Source: Oscarella lobularis
Taxonomy: Eukaryota > Porifera > Homoscleromorpha > Homosclerophorida > Oscarellidae
Direction: 5' to 3'
DNA length: 64,000 bases
Assembly: GCF_947507565.1 (NCBI RefSeq)
Contig: NC_089175.1
Location: 744,001-808,000 of the forward strand
Of this stretch, positions 46,155 to 58,514 are shown one piece after another (positions within the stretch are counted from its first letter, which is position 1; each line of letters opens with the position of its first letter). The translations under genes and the position numbers were made by a program. Under the pieces are notes generated by a model. It ran no database searches, had not been told where the DNA came from, and worked only from the letters and a program-made list of their open reading frames with translations.

Positions 46155-49100
46155 CTAAACGATGATAAATAAAAAGCGAGAAAGAAACAACGTTGTACAT
46201 CTTTTACCGTCGTTTGATCCAGGCGGGTTAATTGGCGTTGGAAGTAGGAATTGGCAAGGATTGCTGCTCGGACCGACGGTCGTTTGGCCGCAATCGGCGC
46301 GACTTTCAGCTTCCATAGTTACCGTGTACCACTGGTCGAAGACAATCGTAGACTCATCGACCTCCAAGGTATCTGAACCTCCGATCGATTGCCCGACGTA
46401 CTTAGTATCACTAAAGACTTGCCCAATGCCCGTTTCGTTTCCTTTGAACAAATTGACACGGTATCCTTGTCGTTCACCACGCCAGTCCGGCATAGAAACG
46501 TCCGTGTAATTTAATCGAATCGCCTTCACTTTGTCTTGATCTCCTCCCTGAAGAGCTTCGCAAGTGTGAATCACAGCCGCAGACTGGGGAGCTGGAAAGA
46601 CATTAAATAACGTACAGTACCTAATTGTCATATGAGCACATGCATACCTGCTGCGCAAGTTGAAACGTTTCGAGTTCCAAATGCACCCGCTCCCCGCCCC
46701 GAGTGCGCTCGAATACGTACGGTATAGCGATGGTAAGGTTTGAGACCAAAGAATTCCGCTTCACCAGTCACGTTCGAAGTATTGTATACGTGACCTTGAC
46801 CAGACGATATATTAGCTTCCACTTGAAATAGAATTCCATTCGGCTCGACTGCCCACTCTAGTTTTACCCACGTCGAATTCCTGCTAACCATGTCAATGTT
46901 TGGTTTATTAGGCACTGGAAAAAGAAGACGATAATTAATTAAATGAATGTAATAAATACTCATTGCAACAAACCTCCTTCACCGGTTCTGTTTCTTCCAG
47001 AAGCGAAAGGACCTTGACCATCGACACTACACGTTTCTGCCGCGATTTCTACGCGATACATGGTGTACGGCGTTAGTTCAGTAAGCAGCGCTTCGTGATC
47101 TCCAGCGTCAAAGTCTGTTTTAGACGGTTTGCTATCGGGACTGTTGAGCGGCCAGTACTGCGCGACGAAGCCGCACAAGACGCCGTTCAGGTCAGATTCC
47201 AAAGGCGAAATCCAACTCAGAAAAAGCGTCGAACTTTCGTTTGTTTGGCTAACAGTGAAATTTCGCGGCGCGGACGACGGAGCTAATAATCATTATATTA
47301 CAATCACAAAATGAGAAGAAACGTCGAAAACTACGATTACCAGATGGAGGCGTCTGAAAATATAGAGGATCAGAGACGTCTCCGAGCGATCCGTCCGCGT
47401 AACCGGCAACCAGCGTGGCCGAGAAAAGCGTATGCGGCATCAATCTTTCCACACCTTCACTCGTCTCATTGGCATTGATAACTCGCCTAATCAACGGAAT
47501 AGATCCATCTATTCGAACAGTGAGTGTATAGTTCAGCAGATTCGGGTGTAACGGTCGCTCCCAATTCAAAGTCACCGACGTCGACGTAAGATCCCAATGA
47601 GTGACGTTGCGCGGTGTCCTATCATCGGGATCTACAAATTTCGTGAACATTAGGATCGGCTTGCTGCCGGCTCCCTCTCCTGAGATCGTCTTTGCTCGAA
47701 TAATGACAGAGTACTGTGCCGGATATTCGAGTCCTTCTACTTCTTGAAATCGTGCCGTTGGATTGTTCTGGTGAATGATTGTGAATGTTTTTGGTGTTCC
47801 TGTTGCGTTTGCCCACTGCGTGGTGATCTCGTACTCGGTGATAATGCCGTTGGGTTTCTTCGGCGGAGACCACGAGACGAGTAGACTCGCTCGTCTCGTC
47901 GCATCGACCCGAACGGCATCAGGTGGACCCGGCTCTAAAACCCCCCAAATCAAATCGAGAATAATAAAGATCGTTATTAATTCTTACTTCCTTGATTGGT
48001 GCGGATGACAAGTAAGTCTGACGTAGGACCTTGGTGATCGTAGAGAATGTTGAAGGCTCGCATGGACAACTGATATTCCGTGTATCCCGTCAAATCGGCG
48101 ACTCTCCATCGAAAGAATCGGCCATCCGGCACGCCGAGTTTGTCCGGACGCAGATCCACGTTTGTTGTCCATCCCGTTGCCGTTTCTGTAATGCGATACG
48201 AATAAGCGATCCGACCGTTTGGAAATCTAGGCGGCTCCCATTCGAGAAGGACGGAGGATGCGCCGACGTTGGGAATTCGAAACGATCCAAGAGGACCAGG
48301 AGCTGCGTGACAAAAAAAATAATAATAATCGTACATTCATCTTCTATACACGTACTTCCTTCGAGTGTATAGGCAAATGTGACGGCACTTGCATTTCCAC
48401 CTTCGGCCTTCACTTCAATCCGATAGTAAGTGTACGGAGACAAACGATCGAGTACGTAAGACTCATCTCTCGTCGTCACGTTTTGCTTCTCTCCTTTCTG
48501 ATCATCTGCGCTGTAAACTAGTACGTAGCGCGAGATTTTGCCAGCGGACGGAGCTAGCCACGACACTGAGATGCTTTCCGGTGTACCTGACCTTGCTGTC
48601 AGTCCTCGTGGAGCTCCAGGAACTAAAAATAAAGAACAATCAAATAATGAAAAGCAATACAAATTCTTTACTAACTTTGCTTCAGAGTCACGACGTGAGC
48701 GAGAGCGGTCTTCTCGCCTAGTCCCTGCGACGTTCGTGCTCGCATGTAGATCGAATAGTTCGTTCCTTCCGTAAGGTTTGTTATGATGATGTTACTTTCG
48801 TCTCTTTGAACCGTGAAGTTGGCAACAGAGACCAACGACGTCAAATCGCGCCGACGACGATTTGACGACGAAAATACGAAAATGCGATAGTCCAAAATCT
48901 CGCCGCGAGGTTCCGACGGTGCCGTCCAGCTCAGAGAGATCGCCGTCGAGCTCACAGGATCAGCCCGTCCCAATGAAGGAGGACCAGGAACTACACGAAG
49001 AAATAAAGCCACCATAATTCAAAACTATTACCGTACACCTTACCGTCTTCACTCGTCCGCACTGTGAGATCGTCGCTGACCGGTCCGAGGCCCTTGTTCG

Positions 49101-52100
49101 TTCTACCGCTCACTTTGACGATATAAAACGTGTACGGTAGAAGGCCGCTAAGCGTAGCCGACGTCTCTGTTCCGCGCACTGTTACTGTTTTCTCCGCTTC
49201 GCCGCCCTTCTGAGCGACGTACGTGACGACGTAGTCGCGAAGAATACCGTTGCGACTACCACTAGGTATCGCTTCCCAAGAAATCCTTACGCTGCTTTTT
49301 GTGGCGCGAGCCAGAGAAACGTTTGCTGGTGGCTCATCGGGAACTGTGAACAAATGGCAAATTCAGAAAAATCATTAGATATTTGCTTTTTTTACCGTCT
49401 TCCGGAGTGGTGAATTCGTAGGGGTCTGACGGTGGCCCGAAGCCAATCGTCGTTGCCGCGCCAACTCGTATTCGATACTTTCGTCCAGAGAACAGATTTC
49501 TCACTGTTGCGTTCGTCTGCGATGCGACGGTGGCGATTTCGGCTTGTGCCAAAACCCACTGACCTAAACCGTCTTCGATCTCGACCGCTACTTTGTAGTT
49601 CGTGATTTTGCCGTTTCGTTCAAACAGATTAGGTGGTTTCCATACGACAAGAGCTTCTTTATTAGGTAGAGTCGTAACCGCAATATCGATAGGACTCCCG
49701 TCCGGACCTACAAGAAAAATCACCGACAGTTTGTACAAGTAATTCCTTTCTAAATGCACTTACTGTCTTCTTGCGTCTTTGCCTCGTCAGCTGCACTCAA
49801 GCCAGAGTTATCTCCGTCAAACGCTTCAATTTGGACTCGATAATTAGTCACGGGCTTTAAATTTTCAACCTCTGCTTCACGTTGCGATCCGTCAACGCTC
49901 ACTTCCAAACAAGTGACACATTTTCCTGTAATTAAATCTTTTCGGCAGGCAATCACAAGAAATCTCGTCGGAGAGCCGCCTAGAGACCACGTAACCTTCA
50001 TCGTTCTGCTGGCTGGTGTCAAGCTTTTGAGTGTGGGAGATATTCCCGCTTTCTTTGGTGGAGGATTTTCGTTCTCCCACGGTGTGGATGTCAATCCAGA
50101 TCGACTATTGGCCCGAATCGATAAGTAGGACCTGTTGCTATTCAAAAGCGTTTCCAATCCTTGAAGCCCAGACGTGAACGTTTTCAAAACGCACACACCG
50201 TCAGTAGCGCAATAGCAAGACTCGTCGCGATCGAGACATTGAGACTAGACAATCAGAAAGCCAAAGATCACAGATCACTTATGGGTGTCTAATTTTTTAA
50301 CGCTGCATACCTGAATTTGCGAAGTAATTGTACCGCGTCCTTCGCTCGTCGCCGAACTCTTTGTCTTTGAGATAGTCCACTCGATCGTTTCAATTCCGCT
50401 CTCTTTGTCCATTGCCCTCAGTTCGAGAGTGAACACCGATCCAATTCGGCCTTCCGAGCAAAGATCTAAATCTCTGATAGGACTCTGCTCGCGTTTCCAC
50501 ACGATAACGTCGGTGATTGACGGTGGAGTGAAGTCTGTGTAAACCAAAGCTGAACTGAACGCCTGGTGCCCAAAAATATCTTTGGCCGTCATCTCGACTT
50601 CGTACGTTTCGCCCGATTCAAAGGGCTTCGGATGACGATAGACCCAATTCTGTTCTAGAGCCGTGAAATTCTGAGATGCGATCAGCCGCTTGTAGGTAGC
50701 GTTCTTCTGATAAAGCGACAGTCCGAAAGACATGATTCCCGAGTTATTGAACGTTTGGATGCCGGAAAACGACAGTGGCGGCGTGACGACGTCGTATCCA
50801 AACTGAGGTCGTTCAATAGGAAATAGCAGTGACGGATTTTTCTTGATGTACGTGTTGTAGAAATGGTTTTCCCAGCTAACACTAAGATCTTGCCGACGTT
50901 GATCTGTTTGCCAGTTTTTGTATTTGGCCGATGTGAACTGAAGCTTGTGACGAGTTAATAAGGCAACCGAGGAACCTTCCACTGTGTCTACCAAGATAAG
51001 ACTTCGAACGATTGAGGTGTGGGAACCGTGAGCGACCGTCAATTCAAGCAGATTCATTCCCGAGAAAGGATGAATGAAAATGGGATAACGAACGGGTTGA
51101 TGATCGATTCGGTGAGACTGACTAAATCGAGGCGGCATCACGAGGAAGCTGTCTCGACGCACGAGAATATAGACTTTCCACGTGTACGTTAGTGGACACG
51201 TGAAGAAGCACGTCCAACCGTTCCAATACACGCTGACGTGATCTCGAAGAGCGCTGTCACCGGAGACGATCGTCGCGCTGACGTGAAGGCGAGCTGGCGG
51301 TCGCGATGGTAGAGCCACGTCGTTGCACTGATTTGGCCATCTTCGAGGAGGATCGAGGCAGTTAAACGGAGTGTTGTCAATTGTTTCTATAGAAATAAAA
51401 CTGTTTGATTTTTGCAATTGTCACTACAACTCGTACCGAGACATTCGGTGATATTTGCGAATGGCTTTTGTGATAGAATGCACGTGTCGCACTTCTGTCC
51501 ATCGGCGCCGTCGCGGCACAAACATTGGCTCGTTGTCAGGTCACAACTTTCGCTCACCGAACCCGGTAAATAACATTCGCAAACTGAAAACATTTTAATT
51601 TAGCTGCGTGTAACGATAAGAGACGTTTTACCTCTAGTTGTCCGCGCTTTGACAACGGGAGTAAGTGGACCTCCTCCCGCACCCGTGAATGCCTGCATCC
51701 ACACTGAATACTCGCCAAAAGACTCCAAGTTTGACAAAGTGTAATTCTACAACACGGTTTAGATTGCGATTAGTAGTTGAGAATTAGCCGTACTGTAGAA
51801 CTTGGAGATACAGCCACGGATTGGACATCACTTGGCGAGGCTGGCCCGTTCTCTCTTTGATAGTAAATGACGTACTTCTCCAACAGTCCGTTGATCAGAG
51901 TACACAGCAGTTCGATCCAAGATATTAGAAGCTCCTTTCTTCCAACGGTTCCAACAACGGACAATTTCCGAGGAACGCCAGTTGGTCCTTATTGATTAGA
52001 ACATAAGCATTAGTAATAACAAATCATAGTTCGCCTTACTGTCTTCTGCTGTCAAGACGATATTTGTATTCCAATCGCTGTAGTACTTTCTTCCTCCTGG

Positions 52101-55100
52101 TCCATCCTGAGATACTGCTTGAACAATAACGTCGTACCATGAGTAACTAGAAAACAAGTCCTTCCTAAGAGCATCAAGGGGAGGAGGTAATTAAAGATCA
52201 GAACCTTGTCAAGTTGGTTATCACAAACTCAGTTCCGTTTTTCAAAAAATCCACGTCATGATTATCGCAGCCACACATCATTTGACTATGTGCTTCTAGT
52301 CCAAAACTGTTAGTGTAGCCGTCGGAAGAACAATACAAACGCATAAATATTCCCGCAAACAATCCATTGACATCCCTTGGAGGTGGGTTAGACCAAATCA
52401 CTTTGAGATCAGTCCGACCATCACTGCTGGAATTTGAACTGATGTTCTGGATAGAAAGAATTACCGGACTTGCAGGACTAGCTAGAACATCTCAATCTAA
52501 TTTTGATAGACAAAGAGACATTTCTTACAAACCTGCGAAAGTTCTTGCAGAAAGAATTGCAGAGAAAGGACCAGGACCAACGCTAGTATAGGCCCGAACT
52601 TTGACGTCATAAACTACGTACTCTTCTAGGCCCGCTATAGTCAAATAAATAGCGTTTCCGCTGACATTGACAGAATGCGGATCAGTATCAAATTCGTCCC
52701 CTACGTAGTTAATTTCGTAAGCAGTGATCACCCCATTCCGATTGGCGACGGGGAGAGGCACCCAAAAAAAGACAAGATAAGCCGGTCTGCAGCCGAGACA
52801 GCCCCGGCGAAGTGAACCAAGACTCGGTGCTTTAGGAACTACGAGAAGGTCAATCATGAAAGAGCAAATGTGAATTATCTATCTGACCGTCCTCTTTTGT
52901 CCGAACTCTCAGAGGAGGATCCGGTCCTTCGGGACTCAAGCCTCCTCCGGTAGCCGCATCCATGGTGATCGTGTAGTTGGTATAAGGACGAAGACCTGTC
53001 AGCGTTGCGTTGTGCGCATCGACGTCGTCAACGTCGTATTGTCTTCGCAGCGACTCCCCGTCAGCCCGATAATATATATTGTAACCGTTCAAAATACCCA
53101 AAATGCCGGAGTCGCCTGATGCGCCGAAATCGCCAGAAATGGACCACTTCACCAGAATGGCGGTAGAAGATAAGACGATGGCGGCAATATTTCGAGGCGC
53201 AAACTCGGGTGCTAAAATAAAATCTTCTGATTACGGACAAATATATTGAACGAGAGAATAACGCTTACGAGCCTCATCCGTTTGAAATTTCACCGTTTCG
53301 TTGCTCGGAGGCCCTTCTCCCTCCGTGTTGATTACAAACACTCGTACGTCGTATTCGCGATGCGGGAGCAGATTCGTGAAATTCAACCGCGTTCCATTGT
53401 CGCCGACGTGTTTGATAAAAGTCCTATTATTCGCCTCGTCTGTAAGTTCGACTTTATAGTCGGTCAGAATGCCATTGATCCCGTCGGGATCCGGCTCGTC
53501 CCATTCAATCACGGCGAACGTCTGACCAACGAGAAGCACTCGGACGATTCGAGCAGGCGTTGAAGGATCTGACAAAATATGATTTTTCTATGTATGGAAA
53601 ACGAAAATTGATCTATTCGTACGTGACGGTTTCGTTCTGACGATCACGGTCTGGGAGAAATTACTCCATTCGAGGTTTTCTAATCCCGTTACTTTGATTG
53701 CTACAGAGAACGCGTAGCGTCTGAATGGCTTTAGATTTTCTATCGTTGTCTGGAGTGCTCTTCTGTTGGCAAGAAAAATGCTTCCATTTGAAAATATGCC
53801 GTCTATTGAACTATAGACAACATTATAGCCGTCGAGAAAGTCGTCACTTGGCCGTGTCAGAGGAAGATCCCAGGTCACATAGACGGAAAATGGGCTCACG
53901 GTGACAGCAGTTACGTTGATTGGAGGAAAAAGAACTAGATAATTAATGAGTCATTCTTGCTGATTTGAAAAACGTCGTTCTTACGTCCGTCTGTTCGATT
54001 TTGAACGACTTCCGTGAGAGGCCCACCACCGGCGCCTGTAAATGCTTGCATCCACACTGAGTACTCGGTGAAGAACTCCAAGTTCAAGAGAGTGTAGTTC
54101 TGTAAAAGTAACCAGGTTGTAACAAAAATATAGCATTCCAAATTATTCATACATTTGACGAAGGAGAAATCGAGATGGAGACGTTCGAAGACATGTCTTC
54201 CCGTTGATAATAAATTACATACTTCTGCAATATGCCGTGAACTTCCTTACACGGCAATTCATTCCACGTTATGAATAGCTCCCCTGTTCCGGGTGATTTA
54301 GCAACTAACAGGTTTTGAGGAACGCTACCTGGCCCTTTAGAAAAAACATTTATGTGTAATAACCTTATTCATTAGAACTCACTGTCTTCAGGGGTTAAGA
54401 CAGTGTTCGTTTCCCAATCGCTCCGCATCGTTTGTCCGGTTGGCCCAGTTCTCGTTATCGTCCACGCCGTAATTTCATACCACGAGTAGCTAGAGAACGA
54501 GTCAGATTAACATCAAGATGGTGGTGCGTATTAGAACCTTTTTAAGTTTATCACAAGCTCTGTTCCGTTTGTTACCAAATCATGTTCGTAATCCGAATCA
54601 CAAGCACAGTTTGCTTGATACCAATCATGACCATACGACCCGTGAGAACAGAAGTAGCGGATTTCTATTCCAACAAAGAATCCATTGACGTCCTTTGGAG
54701 AAAGAACCCAAGACAATTTGAGACCAGCCAGACCATCTATGATGGAATTTGAAGTAAGGTTTTGAAAGGACACCAATGGAGATTTAGAGGGAGCTAAACG
54801 TTCTTTAATTAATAATCTATTGTTTCTTGGACCGTTTACTGTACTAACCTGCATACGTTCTAACAGACTGAACCAAAGAGAAAGAACTAGGACCGACGTA
54901 GGTAAAAGCCCGGATCCTGACGTCATAAACTACGTACTCTTCCAGTCCAGTCAGGTTTAATGACAGAACGTCTCCGCTCACATTAGCTATATGATTTTCC
55001 GTATCAAACTCTTCTCCAATGTAGTAAATTTCATAAAGAATGATAATTCCGTTGCGATCTTCCGCAGGAGGAGGGTCCCACTCAACACGAAGTTTGCTCA

Positions 55101-57052
55101 GACCACAGTTTTGTTCCACGTTAAAACAAGGATCAATAGGGGTGACTGCTATATTAGTTGGCGGTTGACTAGGCACTGTAAAAAAACAATAAGCATAAAT
55201 CAAAAAGAAAGAAGCATTCTAACCGTCTTCGTCCGTGGTCACGCTTATCGGCAAACTTTCCGGACCAATAGCCACGGTAAAAGCACTGACGCTGACGCTG
55301 TAAGGAGTGAACTCATTTAATCCGGTAAGAGCAAGAGAGAGCATTCCACCGGGAACCAGCTGTGAACGATTAGTCATGACCGTAGAATACACGACCGTGT
55401 AGTACACAATGATGCCATTGCGATGGCTATCAGGAGGCGGATCCCACGATACAAACAAACTAGTCGAATTCAAGACAAGAACAGAGACATTCTGAGGAGG
55501 AGCACTTGGAGCTGAACAAAAAATAGTTCACCAATTACGCACTGGAATCATTTCATTTCTTCTACCTGTCTGTTCTGTATAGGCGCTGCTGCAGCTGGAC
55601 GAACCTTCTCCTGCACTCGTCCTCGCAAAGACAAAGACGTGATACAGCGTAAAAGCACGCAGTTCTTCAAACATGACAAACGTAGTCGTTCCGTCAGTGA
55701 CGTTGCTATGACACAATTCCAAATCACAAGCCAATACCCTGTAACCAACTATGACTCCATTGGGCTTCATAGGAGGCTTCCAAGACACCAACAAAGCAAA
55801 TGAACCGTTCGTCATAGCCGTTACATTGACCGGAACGTCCGGCACTAAATAGGAACATTTATTTTTGACGTCACCACCATATATAGAAGAACTCACAGCC
55901 CTTCGCGCTGTTTATTTTCAAGGGAGGACTAGGCCCTTCAGGTCCTTCTCCTGCACTCGTTCGAGCTGCTATAGTTATGTTATAGTCTTCAAAAGGTTCA
56001 ACAGACAAGATGTATTCGGTTTCGTTGACGTATAACACCGACGCATTCGTCTCGTCAATTCGCTGATAGTAGATGGTGTAGCCAATGAGAATGCCGTTGA
56101 CGTCGGAAAACGGAGGCGGCTCCCAGGTGAGAAGAACCGACGAGACAGACGAATTGAATTCGATGACCACGCCGCTAACGTTGCGCGGAGGAGCAGTGGG
56201 AGCTAGAGAGAAAAACGCAATTTAGGAATGGCATCGATTAATTGAACCGTCACCACCTCGTTCCGCAGGCGGAGAACTTTCACTGAACAACGTTGGCTGC
56301 GTTGCAGTTGTGTTTGGCACCGACATTGGCGTTGGTGGTACTGGTGGCTCTGGTGGTGGTGGTGGTGGTGGCGGCGTTGCAGTTGTGTTTGACACCGACA
56401 TTGGCGTTGGTGGTACTGGTGGTTCTGGTGGTGGTGGTGGTGGCGGCGTTGCAGTTGTGTTTGGCACTGACACTGGCGATGGTGGTACTGGTGGCTCTGG
56501 TGGTGGTGGTGGTGGTGGCGTTGCAGTTGTGTTTGGCACTGACATTGGCGTTGGTGGTACTGGTGGCTCTGGTGGTGGTGGTGGTGGTGGTGGCGGCGTT
56601 GCAGTTGTGTTTGACACCGACATTGGCGTTGGTGGTACTGGTGGTTCTGGTGGTGGTGGTGGTGGCGGCGTTGCAGTTGTGTTTGGCACTGACACTGGCG
56701 ATGGTGGTACTGGTGGCTCTGGTGGTGGTGGTGGTGGTGGCGTTGCAGTTGTGTTTGGCACTGACACTGGCGATGGTGGTACTGGTGGCTCTGGTGGTGG
56801 TGGTGGTGGCGGCGTTGCAGTTGTGGTTGGCACAGACGTTGTTGTCTGCGAAGCCGTTGACCAAAGCAGAAACTTGAAGACCAGAACGACGCGCAAATCC
56901 GTTCGACCTACAGTACAAAACAACGTTCTGCGCGTGTCCGGCTGCTGGTCACGTGTATGGCTTTGTTCCGTTTTCCTGGCCACCAGGGAGGCCACCAGTA
57001 TGCGGAAACAGGACCTTCGCGTGTTCTCACCTTCGATGATCTGTTTGACCAT
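44497..57052 (-). CDS. Receptor E: intact FN3/laminin-EGF receptor tyrosine kinase
   Basis: The most complete kinase member. ATG 57050-57052 (MVKQIIE, 22 bp exon, phase 1), then a signal peptide plus proline-rich stalk (about 56268-56907). FN3 near 55898-56202, 55570-55843, 55222-55512, 54850-55178, 54385-54797 (split), 53975-54333 (split), the two D/E-specific FN3 (53640-53930, 53270-53570), one a-b-c-d-LE block (51437-53210), 360-residue module 50311-51386, Cys linker/FN3 49765-50250, FN3 near 49395-49707, 49045-49345, 48675-48990, 48345-48622, 47990-48305, two in 47345-47935, 46975-47283, 46650-46913, membrane-proximal domain 46210-46595, TM/kinase 44497-46154. About 22 FN3 and one LE. Expected role: ligand- or contact-driven tyrosine kinase signalling at the cell surface. 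No disabling change seen. Confidence 0.85.
50311..51386 (-). other. 360-residue module of unknown function (receptor E)
   Basis: Third copy, 1076 bp as in B. Differences from B are few (for example VSATIVSGD for VSATVLSGD). It is preceded by an LE exon and followed by the phase-0 Cys linker (CLDRDESCYCATDGVC). Confidence 0.8.
51437..51583 (-). other. Laminin-type EGF exon, receptor E
   Basis: 147 bp, variant SVSESCDLTTSQCLC; the CDGADGQKC-type second half places it with the LE exons adjoining the large module. Confidence 0.85.
51437..53210 (-). repeat. Receptor E block (a-b-c-d + LE), single copy
   Basis: Only one block, where A, B and D have two. The a domain has an extra GDFGASGDSGILG stretch relative to D, a short in-frame duplication of the GDSG-like unit. 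The b domain begins GSLRRGCLGCRPAYL. Confidence 0.75.
56330..56830 (-). repeat. Coding minisatellite: proline-rich stalk of receptor E
   Basis: Seven tandem units of about 24-26 residues of the form NTTATPPPPPPPEPPVPP then PSPVSVPN, PTPMSVSN or PTPMSVPN. The order of unit types from the N-terminus is a-a-b-c-a-b-c, so a three-unit higher-order repeat has itself duplicated. The poly-Pro run varies from seven to nine. Both other minus-strand and plus-strand frames stay open only because of the repeat. Confidence 0.9.
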
Positions 57053-57728
57053 GACTTGATTCGCACGACGTACAGTAGAACGAGTCACGGTAGTCAAGCT
57101 CGCTTGCACCTCAGTTGCACCTCAGTTGCTCGTTCCTGATCGGGCGAGACAAGCGGGGGCTGACTAGAGATGAAAACCCGACGACTGTAGGTGCGGACAA
57201 GGGCTTTCGGCAACGATGCGCAATATCTGAGCCTGATAGCAGGAGATCGATTCCACGTACGTCTACGCGGTTCGGGGGGGTATGACCAGCAAACGTCTCT
57301 GATTCTCTAATTGAATGAAAGGCTAGGCACACAAATAGCTGTTATAAAACAGACATGTCTGCACGTAAGGGGCGCTTTCGAGTCAAAGCTTTCCCATGAG
57401 GAGAATCGACCGTGCGACCATAGATAAAATAGAGAGATCTATGGTACGTGCGACATCACATTCCTGTGAAAAAGCCGCGCGCCATTTACCACGCCAGGTC
57501 TTCCGCAAACACAGCTTATTTACTAAGAAAACAGCGTGCTTCGAAAAACGGAGTCGCGCACCGATCGGTTCCATTTTGCCGTCAGTATCTATCTAGCTAC
57601 AACGAGACGCTTCGGGTTCGACCATCTGAATAACGACTAGTCTTAGACACAAATTTCCTGTTGCAGGGCTCATCACATGATGGATTGAAGCTATTCTTCC
57701 ACTTACCGCGCTAACGGGGGGAGATTAA
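57053..57728. other. Receptor E upstream region
   Basis: Near-identical to 25789-26460 upstream of B (CTCAGTTGCTCGTTCCTGAT, CGATTCCACGTACGTCTACG, CACACAAATAGCTGTTATAA). Conservation here probably includes the promoter, but no element can be named. No gene seen. Confidence 0.5.
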
Positions 57729-58500
57729 TTAATTGCTAACGAAAAAGACGGGGAGGGGGACGGGGTCAAATGCATGCCAATTTACTGTAAAAGAGAGTCG
57801 GAGACCCAAATCGCCTTGATACAATCTATAATATTCACGTCGGCGGGAACAATGACCCCACTCGGCCCCCACCCCTTGAATAGGGATGAATCGGTCGCAG
57901 TGGAGATGCCAGTGAGTAAGGTATAGTCTATCATATTCGCCGCCTCTCATTCCCATGAAACCGTTCCGTACTGTACGGACTGCCAACGCCCGTCCCATGG
58001 CTTGGCCATACGCGAGGCGGAGGATAATGGCCATGGCAACTTCGTTTCTTTTCCAAACATAATCTGAATTCCTAGCAGACAAGAAGAGATGAAAGTGCCG
58101 CTAATTCGATGACGACGTAAGTACCTTCTTCCAGTCCATGACCGTCGCCGCGTTTCTTTCTTTTCAATTCGTCTAGAAAAAAAGGAGCGATATAACAAAG
58201 TCAATCTTGGGCTGACGTCACTTTTGAAATAACGACGAAAGAGAGCTGCCCAAAGCGACTGGTCGTTTCCTAAGACGTTCAGCTCACGACAAACGCTCGT
58301 GCAAGCGAACAAGTGTCGATGGTTCAAGTGGCCAAGAACACGAAGCTGAAACAAAACCCAAATTAGAGAAAAATCAAGACCTCACGCAATGTTTACTTTC
58401 ACTGAAAGAAGCCCAATGAAAGAAGCCCGATTGACATAGCCTGCTTCTAACAGAGCAGTTGTAGATGATTCATTAGCGTCACGCAATGCCTCTGACCTCT
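57729..58500 (-). CDS. F-box-like protein, copy 2 (longer frame)
   Basis: Exons: a (ending at 58397; begins right of 58480, ..EAGYVNRASFIGLLSVK), b (58125-58345, 221 bp) with VLGHLNHRHLFACTSVCR and NDQSLWAALFRRYF, c (57729-58071). Exon c continues RNSDYVWKRNEVAMAIILRL.. to ..WHAFDPVPLPVFFVSN, stop 57729. Spliced, the phases fit (a/b phase 0, b/c phase 2). The F-box would bind SKP1 in an SCF ubiquitin ligase; the roughly 110-residue C-terminal part matches nothing I know. The 5' start is not identified (exon a lacks an ATG), so there is likely another exon to the right. It sits between receptors E and F in the same orientation, as copy 1 sits between B and C. Confidence 0.55.
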
Positions 58501-58514
58501 TTTGATGGCTACTT

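Noticed and set aside
56330-56830. CRISPR-like regularly spaced repeats
   Set aside because: Repeats are contiguous, in frame and encode a Pro-rich stalk; the genome is eukaryotic.
56293-57059. Long plus-strand ORFs rich in Gly or Val opposite the proline-rich exon
   Set aside because: They are the antisense frames of a GGT/ACC coding minisatellite; the minus frame has signal peptide, splice sites and homology.
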